The notes below the pieces were generated by a model. That model did no database searches. It had not been told where the DNA came from and worked only from the letters and a program-made list of their open reading frames with translations. Of a DNA stretch of 64,000 nucleotides, positions 33,507 to 45,124 are shown piece after piece. Positions within the stretch are counted from its first letter, which is position 1. Every line of letters begins with the position of its first letter. The DNA lies in NCBI GenBank assembly GCA_047967505.1, contig CM106541.1, one strand, 5' to 3'. The DNA comes from Dipteris shenzhenensis (Eukaryota; Polypodiophyta; Polypodiopsida; Gleicheniales). A program made the position numbers and the translations under genes.

Positions 33507-34921
33507 GCTCCTCTTGCAAGCCATGGCAAGCTATATGTTGCCATGGTGACAATCAGTGAAAGACGACAATGCCAAACCAAAACAGAGAGAAGCTAGCTTG
33601 TGAGTTGAGCAAAGAACAGAAGACAATGACAATGCCAAACCAAATATGGCACAAGGTCACGTCGAGGTACGTGCAGGTTGCAGGGCGGGGACAAGTTACA
33701 GGTACTTATTAATATTCCAATATTTGATGGGCAGGAGGTGTGAAAATTCAAAATTTGTGAGAGTAGCAAAATTTCCAACCACTGCCAGTTTTTCCCCCTC
33801 TGATGATACGCGTCAGTAGAATTGGATATCCCAAACAAGTGTAATGTGGCCTCAAATGATTCAAAACACAAATAGGCCAAAGGGCATGCTATCAAGTTTG
33901 ATGTTGTGTATTATGAAATGCAATAACCTTTGCCATGCTTATGAGCCATATAGCAAGCAAGTGCATGGAAAAAGAAACAATTCAAAATTGTAAATAGTGT
34001 TGGATTTATTAAAAGATCTTTGCATATGCACAAATCACACATTTTTAGCTTCTTCCATTTTATGGTGAATCTAGATGCCAATACCAATAACTATCAATGA
34101 TTTAAGACCATCATGTAGTAGTCCCACTAATTTGGATTCCAAATTTTCAATCCATTTTGGTTTTCAACAAATTAAATAAAAGTTATGGAGCATGCCCTCA
34201 AATGGGTATGCAACACTTTAGCACAACATCGGAGGTCTATTAATCCATGCATAATTTTCTCATTTAGGTGTGTCCTTGGGTGGAGGAGAAGATCATGTAC
34301 TTTTGAATGTTTACTTGGTTGCCCCTTGGTTGCATGTATGCATAGAACAAAATTTTGATGTCTTTGAATAAATTGCTATATCCTATAGTCTTCAGGATGC
34401 ATGATTCACATGCAACATAGCAGTTTTAATGCTTTAAAGATCTCATTCCATATCCTTATGCCATAATTTTTTGGTCTCATGTTCAAGTTTGGAATGTGTA
34501 CTACAACTTGAAGATAAAGTTTGCCAAATTCCGTTGAGCAATGCATAAGTTATGGGTCATGCAAGATACCTATATACAGAAAAGTCCCTAAACCTCACCA
34601 AAAATGGCTACACCCAAGCAAAAAAGATCCGTCCCCCTTGGGTTTGACATGGGTTACAGAAAATTTGCCAAGTTTAGAAAAATTTATAATAATCCTTTTA
34701 GCTTCCGTAATAAAGATTGGCACTTTTTGTAGCTAGGATTCAATCTGATTCCCAATCATATGGCTGGAATCTCAGATACGAGATGAGTCTTTAAAAGGGG
34801 CAGTGCACCTAATCAAGAAAGGAATCAGAGTGTGGGGAGACTTATGGGAATGGGCCTAGGGTAGGTGGATAAAGAGTGAGACTTTGATGACTAAATATCG
34901 ACTTAACACATTTGATATTCT
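33507..34921. repeat. 1.41-kb tandem duplication, unit 1
   Basis: GCTCCTCTTGCAAGCCATGG at 33507 reappears at 34922, and the sequences run colinear at roughly 95% identity by eye to ACACATTTGATATTCTGCTC (about 34920 and 36331). A minus-strand frame at 33895-33593 shares its first ~55 codons with unit 2 but then shifts; I do not take it as a gene. Confidence 0.93.
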
Positions 34922-36335
34922 GCTCCTCTTGCAAGCCATGGCAAGCTACATGTTGCCATGGCGATAATCAATGAAAGATGATAATGCCAAACCAAAACAG
35001 AGAGAAGCTAGCTTGTGAGTTGAGCAAAGAATAGAAGACAACGACAATGCCAAACCAAATATGGCACAAGGTCACATTGAGGTGCGTGCAGGTTGCAGGG
35101 CAGGGACAGTTGCAGGTACTTAATCTTCCAAGATTTGATGGGTAGAAGGTGTGAAAATTCAAAATTTGCGAGAGTAGCAAAATTTCCAACCGCCGCCAGT
35201 TTTTCCCCCGTCGACGATACGCGTCAATAGAATTGGATATCCCAAACAAGTGTAATGTGGCCTCAAATGATTCAAAACACAAATAGGCCAAAGGGCATGC
35301 TATCAAGTTTGATGTTGTGTATTATGAAATGCAATGACCTTTGCCATGCTTATGAGCCATATAGCAAGCAAGTGCATGGAAAAAGAAACAATTCAAAATT
35401 GTAAAGTGTTGGACTTATTAAAAGATCTTTGCATAATATGCACAAATTACACATTTTCAGCTTCTTTCATTTTATGGTGAATCTAGATGCCAATACCAAT
35501 AACTATCAATGATTTAAGACCATGATGCAGTAGTCCCACTAATTTGGATTTCAAATTTTTAATCCATTTTGGTTTTCAACAAATTAAATAAAAGTTATGG
35601 AGTGTGCCCTCAAATGGGTATGCAACACTTTAGCACAACATCGGAGGTCTATTAATCCATGCCTGATTTTCTTATTTAGGTGTGTCCTTAGGTTGAGGAG
35701 AAGATCATGTACTTTTGAATGTTTACTTAGTTGCCCCTTGGTTGCATGTATGCATAGAACAAAATTTTGATGTCTTTGAATAAATTGCTATATCCTATAG
35801 TCTTCAGGATGCATGATTCACATACAACATAGCACTTGTAATACTTTAACGATCTCATTCCAAATCCTTATGCCATAATTTTTGGTCTCATGTTCAAGTT
35901 TGGAATGTGTACTACAACTTGAAGACAAAGTTTGCCAAATTCCATTGAGTAATGCATAAGTTATGGGTCATGCAAAATACCTATATACAGAAAAGTCCCT
36001 GAAGCTCACCAAAAATGGCTACACCCAAGCAAAAAAGATCCATCCCCCTTGGGTTTTGACATGGGTTGTAGGAAATTTACCGAGTTTAGACAAATTTATA
36101 ATAATCCTTTTAGCTTCTGTAATAAAGATCGGCACTTTTTGTACCAGGATTCAATATGATTCCCAATCATATGGCTGGAATCTCAAATACGAGATGAGTC
36201 TTTAAAAGGGATAGTGCACCTAAACAAGAAAGGAATCAGAGTGTGGGGAGACTTGTGGGACTGGGCCTAGGGTAGGTGGATAAAGAGTGAGACTTTGATG
36301 ACTAAATATCGACTTAACACATTTGATATTCTGCT
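34922..36335. repeat. 1.41-kb tandem duplication, unit 2
   Basis: The second direct copy, with scattered substitutions and small indels relative to unit 1. No recognised coding content. The matching minus-strand frame here is 35306-34968. Confidence 0.93.
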
Positions 36336-39300
36336 CATCCAAGAAAGACAAAGCCTGTGGTCCAGAGACTCTCTACCTTGGATGGAGCTTGGATGGGAGG
36401 TCCTTTGCTTCCTTCTCTCAAAAAATTTAGATGGGCGGGGTAGTCCCAGATTTTTCCTATCCCTATCCTAACGGAAGGGTACAAAGAGCTCATCACGCAT
36501 CTCAACCAGAAATGGCATGGAAGAGATACTGAAAAAATATGGATGAAAAGATTTGAAAGGGTAAGTTCACACATATAATTAAGCATTTAATAGAGGTTTG
36601 ACTACTTATAGGGAGCTTAGAGTGTGAGAGCTGGGCAATGGTGATTGGCTTGCCCAACAAGGTCTCTACCATCTCTTGAGCATTAAAGGCACTTCAATCC
36701 AATGCTAACACTAGATGCTAGCTTCCTATTGGCTAGTAAGGAAATGGCCGTGTAGTGCTAGAAATGGCATCCTCAAAAATTTAGGTTCCAATATGCACAT
36801 CAATGGTACTTCAACTTGCTCTTGAAATTTGTGCAGCCTCGAAAAAACTAAGGCTAGTCTCGCATTTTGGGCATTACGTGCAAAGACCCTTACGTTTGGA
36901 TATTACGTGGAAAGACCCTTACGTAAAGGTCTGGGCTCGGCTGAGATTAGATCTCAGCCATCCGATCCAATCATTTCATAGTGGGAATTAGCAGGATTTG
37001 AAGGCACCGGCTAGCCCGCCATGCAATCTGAAGCGTGCCCGTCCTGTTGCACCACATTATCTGTGCCATGCCATCAATGACTCGCCTTGCTCCGGCCCTC
37101 CATGTGGGGGAATAAGTTGGGAGTCAGGCATTTCGGCCAGAAAAGTGGCCCGAATCTGAGAATCCAGCTCGCGTCCGTCGATCGCTCTCCCCCGTAGGTT
37201 ACCCCCCTAAGGGAAAGCCCATTCAATAAGACGGCATCTAATTTTCATCTCGATTCTTTGCTGAAGATGCGAATTCAGTTTTCGTGACGAATGCCAAAAC
37301 CATGACTATGCGTTCTCCACTTTTGAACATTCGTGAATTTTTTGCGTAAGAAGCATCACTTCAGTCTGTCTGTAGTATTCTTTCGCATGCTGGAACCAGA
37401 TTCAATCATATCCCATTGCTGGAAATTCCAGGAATGGAGTATGATTGACGAGGCGAAGTCGCTCTTCGGTTTTCTGTGATTTCATAGTTAGAACTTAGAC
37501 TAGTCTATGTGACCTCTGCGAGTCCTGATCATGATCCTTTGATTCCAAATTGTATCAGTATTCAGAATTTAGAATTACTCTCTTCAACGCCGGGAGCCGT
37601 ACTGCCCTTTACAGAGTGCACGCTTCAAAGACCTATTTTCAAACTTATCCAAACTTCAAAGTAAGTCCCAGATCCGGATTCCGAAGTTTAAAATCCTCGG
37701 TCGCCACTGGCCAGGAGGTGACAGGTCACGGGGTCGAACATCGTCGAACAGTGAACTTGAGGGAACTGCGTCAACTGACTACAATATTCACCATTCACCA
37801 CTGATCTGACTGCAGAGTGTTGCAGACTTTCATTGCATCTCCCAAGGAGAGAGCCAGGCCAGACTCTCACCTCAAGTGTTGAATAGTTGGAGCGCCAGAG
37901 TTTAGACTCCAGACTCGAGGCGCGGAATCGTCAGACAAGCGCCGTACTTTTTACCTGCCAACATCGTTCTCACATGTACGCACGCCACTATGGACAAATA
38001 GTAGTAATACCTTTTCTGTGCAACGGGTTACGGCAATATAATTTGGTAGTGATGCACTGATGCTGTTTGTCGTTGGTGCACGGCTGTTATCGTTGCGATT
38101 GATGCGAGAGGAAAGTGATGTTCCTCGTAACTTTCGACGTGTTGGATAAGAAGGGCAGGCGAAGCGACAACGGAAGGCACGAGGATTCTGGTGATTCCTC
38201 GACAGAGACGAACGCGTTGTTGATCGAGATTGGTTTAAGAATTCACGAGTAATGACATGGTGAGGATGACCGCTAGGATTATAAGACTTCTCGTAGCTGA
38301 TTATGTGAGCTGCTAGATGATGATCACATAAAAACCAAAGATACCCTGGCTACTCGAGATTGCTCGCCAATTTTGTGAGACGATTCTGAATTTGTGAACA
38401 GAAATCCGTTGTCATGGAGGGTATAAATCGACGTTTAGATAATCATCAGATAGTAAGAGGGCCGAGTCGAAGAATTTCGTCGGTCCGGCCTCCAGAGAGG
38501 ACGTGCAGTGCAGTGCTGTTGATCGAGATAGCGAATTGAAATTGGTGCCGTTATCCTGAGTTTCCCAAGAACAACGTTTTCTTTGCTTTCACATGAGCTC
38601 GTGCCTCCCTCACATGCTCTTTGTCATGCGAGCCTTGCCTCTGGTTTTGAATGAAATGTTCCATTTATATATCTTTTTTCATTGTACGATTACTTTTGGC
38701 GTTCCTCATCCTCTAAAAACCTTACAATCACAAGCATAGCGTTCTAGTATAATCAATGCAAGCGAGTTCATCATGCTTGCTCAAAATAATTGCATACGAA
38801 ATGCTTGCCTATCTCCAAGCAAAAGAAAAGTCATAGCTTCACACGTCAAACTCTTAAGCACACCTAAGCCTCACATTGTCATGATAATGAACTCATCCTT
38901 ATAAGTCATACTAGTAGAGAAAGTATCATTGGCTTGTTTCTATAAATGTACTCTTGAATTCAAAAGAATTCTTTCTTAGCAATTTAAAAACATGAAGTCA
39001 CATCTCTACTTGGGATTTATAATAACTCTTGTAATTACAAATTCGTGCATGGGATATCATCTCAAGTGGTATTTTAATGCTTCCATTATGGGTTTGTAGC
39101 CTACTAAAATTTTGCCAATGTTTCATTAGCTATCAAACTTGGCCTTATGTTTCCACTTTTGAATGGAGAAAGTTTCCAACCAAACCAATTGAGACCTCCT
39201 ATACAAATTGTTCTCCATCTATGATGACACAAGACAAGACACAATGTAGCAAACCACAACTGCCACCAATATAATAATTGAAGAAGATAAATAGCAAGAC

Positions 39301-39425
39301 GAAGAGCCACCCATCGAGCCTAAGACTTTTCTAATATGTTGTTAAGTTCTGATAAGTAAATATAGTTTATCCATTTTAGAATTCCTAAAAAATGTTTAGA
39401 ATGCAAAATCACATTTTTTGGAGCA
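36336..39425. other. Low-repeat spacer with no recognised gene
   Basis: 36880-36930 has three TTACGT-type units spaced 17-25 bp, followed by the palindrome GATTAGATCTCAGCCATC. 37000-38600 is the least repetitive part of the window and has no long reading frame (longest 84 codons at 37550-37804). Nothing identified. Confidence 0.6.
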
Positions 39426-39429
39426 CAAC

Positions 39430-39560
39430 CAATTAACCAATGATATATCATGTGCTATATAAAAAACACCATGTGATATATACAAAAAAGTACCACATGG
39501 TATTTTTAATATATCACACAATATATACATTATTGCATGGTGTTTTAAAGTTAGCACATG
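39430..39560. repeat. AT-rich degenerate CACATGGTATT repeats
   Basis: ACCATGTGATATATAC, ACCACATGGTATTTTTAATA and GCATGGTGTTTTAAAG recur in mixed orientation, giving hairpin potential. Confidence 0.55.
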
Positions 39561-39867
39561 GTAAAAAAAGGTTATCCATGTTTGTTGTGTGGCTACATGC
39601 ATGTGGTTATTTTTACCACAGCACTATGTGATTGCATAATCATACCATTCAATAATCTTAAAACAATAGTATATGGTAAAGTCACAGACAAACCTATTAA
39701 AGCTGCTTCCATGATCATTCACCACATAAAATCCCTAATCCACCCTTTTGTATTTGCATTGTCTTCTTCTCATGATCTTTTTGGGTTTTTCAAAAATGTT
39801 TGTGTACGTTCGTCAAGGTCAAGTGTATGACTCCCAATTGCTAGCAAAATTAGCTAGCCTAACTAAT

Positions 39868-39888
39868 GTGCATATATATATATATGCA

Positions 39889-39930
<42 letters not shown>

Positions 39931-39932
39931 GG
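39868..39932. repeat. (AT)n/(GA)n/G-run microsatellite
   Basis: CATATATATATATATGCA, then about 36 bp of GA and a run of eight Gs. Confidence 0.95.
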
Positions 39933-40384
39933 GGGAGGTCAAAGTTTCTTTGAAGTGTTTGTGTTGGATCACATCCATAACAACCTTGCCAACCAAATGT
40001 ATGATTAGCAAAGTTGATTGTATTGTTGTTTTATGTAGACCTAATATCTTGGATTTAGGGTGTGGATAGCACCAGGGTTTGATATTTGAAGGCACATCTA
40101 TTGAGTAGGTTCAAGAGTTCATAGTCTGCTAAAAATTATGTATATTATAATAGTTTTGTTATGTGCTTTTGTGACTTCAAGGACTTACCATTGGCAGTTG
40201 GTGTCTTATGTGTGTGCTTTTTGGTATTTTATTGTTTTTACTATTTAATGACTTGCCTTTGTTGTTATTTGATTTCCATGGCTACTTAGGTGTATCAAAT
40301 TTAAGGCAAGTTTTCTCTCTTGGATGGGATTATTGATGCTTTAGATTAGTTTCCAATTATCCATCATTGCGTCCAAGCTGCCTT

Positions 40385-40554
40385 CATGGAAGATCTAGCT
40401 TTGTAGGTGCTCATTTGTAAGCTTGCCAATGTAAAATACAAGGGACAATAACCATTGTGGCAGCTTATACATGGAAGATCTAGCTTTGTAGGTGCTCATT
40501 TGTAAGCTTGCCAATGTAAAAGACAAGGGACAATAACCATCATGGTAGCTTGTG
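40385..40554. repeat. 85-bp tandem duplication
   Basis: CATGGAAGATCTAGCTTTGT occurs at 40385 and 40470; the copies differ at a few positions. Confidence 0.92.
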
Positions 40555-40969
40555 CCTTGAGACATTTTGCTGCATGACAATAAATGTTGGTATAGTCTAT
40601 AGAAGACTTGGAAGTACATAGTTCACTACTACATAAGGACTTATTTGCAAATGCTTTTAAATATTTGGAATTTATTTCAACTAAAAGAAGGATTTTTATT
40701 AAAAAAAGTGGCAGATCATCAGACTTAACAAAGTTGCCATTGGTATACCCATTGAAATAATTATCACTACTTTTAACAATATTTAAGTTGACACAGCAAT
40801 GAGATAGTATGGTCATCAATATTTGCGTTGATATAAAAGACATCCACCAACCTCAATCCCAATGACAATATTGATGCATGTACTAATACTAAAACCCTAG
40901 ATCATAAATCCTTAACCTAAGTACTAAACTCCATCCTAAATCCTAAACCCTAAGTGAAAGAGTTTATGC

Positions 40970-41455
40970 AATTAATGGTGAAAGCACGGGGGGAGTCACA
41001 CATTATGCATTACATGGTAATCTTGGCACCATCGTAATAATTAGCACTTGCTTTATAAATAGTTTTTGTTGCTGATTTGATTCTCATCCTGTTTGTAGCA
41101 TATTCTCTATGCACACAGACCATGGTTTGTACTGGGGTCCTTTGTCAATTTGGAATACACAAGGCATGGAGAAGTCGTACTATAGAGCCAAGGTAGCCTA
41201 CTTCAAGAACTCAAGGCATGGTGGTGGTGTCACTCGTAGCAATGCATTGCATGAGATGTTCTACTGGTTTTTTAGATGTTTACTAGGAAGGACTTTGAAG
41301 TCTGAAAAGGCAAAGGCATAAGAACTTGCAAAAGCAGTTCAAATTGTATCAAAGAATAGAAGGCATAGTGCGTGGAAAGCATCCATTGTTAATCAAGGAG
41401 TCGCACGACGTTGGTTGCACGCTAGAGTGAGAGAAGGGAGTAGATGGGTCCAATG
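40970..41455 (+). pseudogene. Putative transposase 3' exons, copy 1 (WGPLSIWNTQGMEK family)
   Basis: An exon ending GESHIMHYM is joined over an 82-bp GT..AG intron (41017-41098) to an exon reading HILYAHRPWF-like sequence. Then come WGPLSIWNTQGMEKSYYRAK, FKNSRHGGG and NALHEMFYWFFRCL, and after a TAA in KAKA, RRHSAWKASIVNQGVARRW. The minus-strand copy at 47370-46620 has the same protein and an intron at the same place. The motif order (HYMHI..H.PWF, then W.GM/LEK and F..T.H) recalls C-terminal parts of uncharacterised eukaryotic transposases, but I cannot name the superfamily. One stop and truncation at the left mark it as dead. Confidence 0.6.
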
Positions 41456-41584
41456 ACTAGTAGAAGCTATGGTGTAATTGTATACAAATATGAAATAAAT
41501 ATATTGCTTATTTTGACCACAATTTGTGTACTCATTCTTTAACATCTTGCTTGTTTTGACCACAATTTTTGCACTCACAGGAAG

Positions 41585-41800
41585 TTGGGAAGTGGGGACA
41601 TGGTGAAGGAGGGGGGAGAGAAGGGAGGGGTGTGGGGTGGGGCAAGGGGAGGGGTGGAGTGGTAGCAAGGGTGCGGAGAGGGGGGGATGGGGGTATGGGG
41701 GAGGGCGATGGGTGTGGGCGGGGCAAGTAGGGGGAGGGCGATGAGGGTGGGGGGGGTGGAGGGGGGGATGGGGGTATGGGGGAGGGCGACGGATGGGCCG
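41585..41800. repeat. G-rich purine minisatellite
   Basis: GGGGGATGGGGGTATGGGGG-type units recur at about 41681 and 41762; several runs of four or more Gs give strong quadruplex potential. Confidence 0.85.
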
Positions 41801-41803
41801 CAT

Positions 41804-42420
41804 CATGAAGTTCAAGCTTGGGAAGAAAGGATGACTTGCAAAGGTGCAACACATCTACATGGGGAAGGACATGCACCTTCCTCCATTAAGCAATTAATTG
41901 ACAATACCATCGCATTGTAAGTCTGCATTTTGTGTAAGATTTCGAAGTGTAATGCGTCAATTTGAAATTGTATTTTGAAATAGCACTAGTGTAATGAGTC
42001 AGTTTGAAATTATATTTTGAAATAGCACTTATGCATAGTAGATGTATTTCCTTTAGACTTTGAGGAGTGGGAACCAGTCGAGTGCTTCTTAGGTAAGTTT
42101 ACTGCCATTCATGAGGATTTAGGAAGGAAAATGCATGCTGGAGAGAAGTCCTCTTCTTTAAAACAGAGAAATATCTATTGGTATAATGCCAAGTACATTG
42201 CTCCAAGGTCGGCATCAGGCTATGGCCATGTTCAATGCATTGCAACACCACAACTTGAAGACATGGATTGCAGCATGGTGGACACAAGAACAGTGTAATC
42301 ATACAAGGAAAAGATTGCAAAGGATGTGGGCATGGCCATGAAGTTTACATTTGGCTCTAAATGGGTAATGTTATCTTGGTTTATGCCTCTGCACATTTTT
42401 GCTTCTTGTTTTCAGAATAT
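41804..42420 (+). pseudogene. Unidentified gene remnant, plus-strand copy (KKGWLAKVQHIYMGKDM)
   Basis: From the ATG at 41804 it reads MKFKLGKKGWLAKVQHIYMG and KDMHLPP. After a probable intron (about 41920-42020), VDVFPLDFEEWEPVECFLG, KFTAIHEDLGRKMHAGEKSS, RNIYWYNAKYIAPRSASGYG and HVQCIATPQLEDMDCSMVD follow to a stop at about 42297; open sequence resumes as DVGMAMKFTFGSKW. The same two segments occur at 32397-31960 on the minus strand. It lies just downstream of the transposase remnant on the same strand, so both may belong to one element. Function unknown. Confidence 0.55.
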
Positions 42421-43132
42421 CTAGATGCACAAAACAAAAACCATGTGGTCATGCAACTACCTACATGAGAATGCCCTTGAGGAATTGCTTGGGGTGAATT
42501 GGGGAAGTCAGTCAGGTGAACAAAAGGGTGATCTGTTTCAATGCCATATATGTAAAGACAATGTGGTTGTCAAGTACCACATATCCTGCCAAATGTTATA
42601 TTTTTCTTTCCAATATAGGCACTAGAAGAAAATAGGTGGCAATTGGCTCCCCCTTGACTCTAACGATGATGATAATATAGGGGTAAGTTTATGTATTGGT
42701 TCTCATTTAGGAGATGTTAAGAATGTGACTATCATGTCACAGTGGACTCTTAGGGACGTGCGGGAGGATGGCATGTCATGTAGGATGGCATCTCTGAGTC
42801 CTTTCACTTTACCTTAAATGGTGAAAAGGTAGGAAAGCATGCAGAGAAGTGCACGCATAGTGCCACTTTTATCCCTCCTGCAATATTGAAGATTGTAAAC
42901 AATGTGGGGTGGAACAATTGTGGATTTTGACATTTTCCAATTAATAGTGGTGCAATTAATTTTGATGTTTTGAATGGTTTTGTTTCATGTCAATGTCAAG
43001 TTTTGCCCAAAAAAATTATAATTCTTTTAATTATTTGTATTTAGAACATTTGGGTATATATAGGTTATAAAGTTACTTTAGCTTCAAAGTTTCACTATCA
43101 TAGCCATAGTTCTCCTAGCTACCAAACTACCA
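42421..43132. other. Spacer with short exon-like piece
   Basis: 42425-42620 contains a plus-strand frame (KTKTMWSCNYLHENALEELL) that may be a further exon of the preceding gene, with splice-like GTAAG at about 42683. Otherwise AT-rich with no assignment. Confidence 0.35.
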
Positions 43133-44618
43133 TGGATTCTGCTAGGTCTGCCTTCCATGATTTCATCTCCCATACTCCATTAGTTGATAGAGAGGAGTTA
43201 TTTCTAGTCTTTGATAAGAGCATAGATGTCTGAGGCCCCTACTTGGGAGCTTGAGATGAGATTTTGGAGACATCATCAAGTACATGCAAGACCACATCAC
43301 GAGTTTTGCATATCAACTTGATGAGTCTACAAAAAGATGGGTCCCAATTGATTATTTGAAGTACTTGTTCAATCAAGAATCCAGGTTCGTGAAGCGTTTA
43401 GATCGCTTTCAAGCCTAGCTCACACCCCTAGGGTTTAGGGAGGTGGACACTAATGACCTCCTAGTGTGCGGAGTCATTGGAAACACAGGAAATAGGTCCT
43501 ATCCTAGGAAATGAACTTTATTTTCCTTCTCCAGGAGGGACAAATGGAAGAGGAGGCCTCGACCTCAAGCCCTGCCCCTGCCCCTACCCTTTCCAATCCT
43601 CTTATTTCTATAAATGAGCCCAACATCTACAATGAAGAGCCCATAGATAAAGAAGCTAAGGAGTGGGAAGTTGCATTGGCCCTAGATTAAGTGCTCCAAC
43701 GACCTCCTGAACCCCATTCTACTTCTCAATTTCCATCCACCTCAGGCACCACCTCTGTTGACCCCGCAACAGTGATATGGTTTCTTGCTCCCCTTATAGT
43801 TGATGGAGGACAATACCTCTTTCTCCATGACATCGAGGTTATGTTTAGTCTCTGAGAGGATGAAGCTCTTGGTGTCCTATGTGGATACGAGGTGGACACG
43901 ACTATGCAAGAACCTAGGTTTTTGGGAGAAGATAATTCAATAGAAGAGGTTCTTGCTTTAACACTTGCCAAAATCAAAGATGTAGAGATATCAATCTACT
44001 CTAACCTACCTGATGTTCCAGAAGAAGGCTCCACATCTCACTCTAGATAGCAGGAGGCCTCTACATCCATCCTCATTGACAAAGAGGAAGGCATTGAGCA
44101 TGATGACTCCATAGTGGTAAGAAACTATGAGCTTTGAATTTCTTCTCTCTTGGTATAGTTTTGCTTTAATGGAATTCTAATGTAATGTTGGACTATTGGA
44201 GGAGGCATTTGAGGTCGACCTATTCTCATCTCGGCAACGCCTTGTTCATAGTAGCTTTGGCCGAGATCACTCACTGGCACATTACTTTGGCCAAGCAAAA
44301 GGGTGCTTTGTGGTTATCCACAAAAAGTTTTCTCCACATGGCACTGATGAACTCCTGAAGTGCAAGGCATTGTCATGAGTGATTGCTCATGTTGACATCA
44401 ATCGCAATGCTGACAAGGTCATTTTGGTGAACCGCATGGCTGCCCTCAATGCTTTTGGAGCCAATTTTCAAGGTATGGCATTGACAGTAGCAGCCATGTC
44501 CCTAGCTAGCAATGACAATAACATTGACTCTCTATCAACTAGGTTTAGAGCTAGGAGTGTATTTGGGAATTCAAAGCCCGATGTTCTTAGTGTTTTAGAG
44601 AAGAGAGAAAGGCTCTGA
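43133..44618 (+). pseudogene. Unrecognised multi-exon protein gene, decayed
   Basis: ATG at 43133 (MDSARSAFHDFISHTPLVDR), stop at 43231; a second segment includes YMQDHITSFAYQLDESTKRW and YLKYLFNQESRFVKRLDRFQ. After a probable intron ending at about 43531 comes EEEASTSSPAPAP, EWEVALALD and YEVDTTMQEPRFLGEDNSIE. An intron with GT at 44117 and AG at 44200-44201 joins DSIV to EAFEVDLFSSRQRL; the last exon (44202-44618) holds HYFGQAKGCFVVIHKKFSPH and NRMAALNAFGANFQGMALTV and ends after EKRERL. Internal TAG/TGA/TAA codons mostly fit CAG, CGA or CAA origins. It converges on the H3-like gene (ends 506 bp apart). I know no matching family. Confidence 0.55.
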
Positions 44619-45124
44619 AGCCTTACTGTATAGAATTTCTATTTTGTATGAATACAAATATACTTTTTATATAGTGTCCCACTTTGTGTTCTTTTACAAA
44701 ATTTATTTTATACTGTCATTGTATTTTGTAACTTTAATTGTTGTTGGCATTAATATTTCATTCACTATTCTATTCAAAAGCATGCTATCAGATAAATTTT
44801 TGCTCTATAATGGTCATTTTTGAGCAATCCAATAAGAATCTCATCATAGTGCAAAAGGTAAATATGTTCGTCATCATGTGGGGAGCTCAGAAATGTGCTC
44901 CCTGCATGATGTCGAACACATTTTCCTTCTACACCATGGCAAAAAAACATCATTTGACCACTCAAATTCACACTGAACTTGCATAAACTGATGGAAAGCA
45001 TCATGTGACATGTATAATAACATGGCAATAGTAATAGAACATAAAAATGTATTTTATTCATTCACCTGAAAGGGCAGAGATTTACAAAATGATTCAGGTT
45101 ACACCAAACGAACCTAAACAACAT
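44619..45124. other. Convergent intergenic spacer
   Basis: AT-rich stretch between the ends of the plus-strand unknown gene and the minus-strand H3-like gene. GATGTCGAACACATTTTCC-like text at 44910 recalls no known element. No gene. Confidence 0.5.

Noticed and set aside
36803-37870. Short ORFs in the low-repeat spacer as genes
   Set aside because: All under 85 codons, no recognisable domains, no supporting splice or promoter signals.
40880-40960. Degenerate CCTAAACCCTAA run as interstitial telomere
   Set aside because: Too short and irregular to support more than AT/CT-rich low complexity.
41393-41920. Proline-rich minus-strand frame of 153 codons and a glycine-rich plus-strand frame
   Set aside because: Compositional, from the G-rich minisatellite; the plus-strand tail overlaps the better-supported KKGWLAKVQH frame in another phase.
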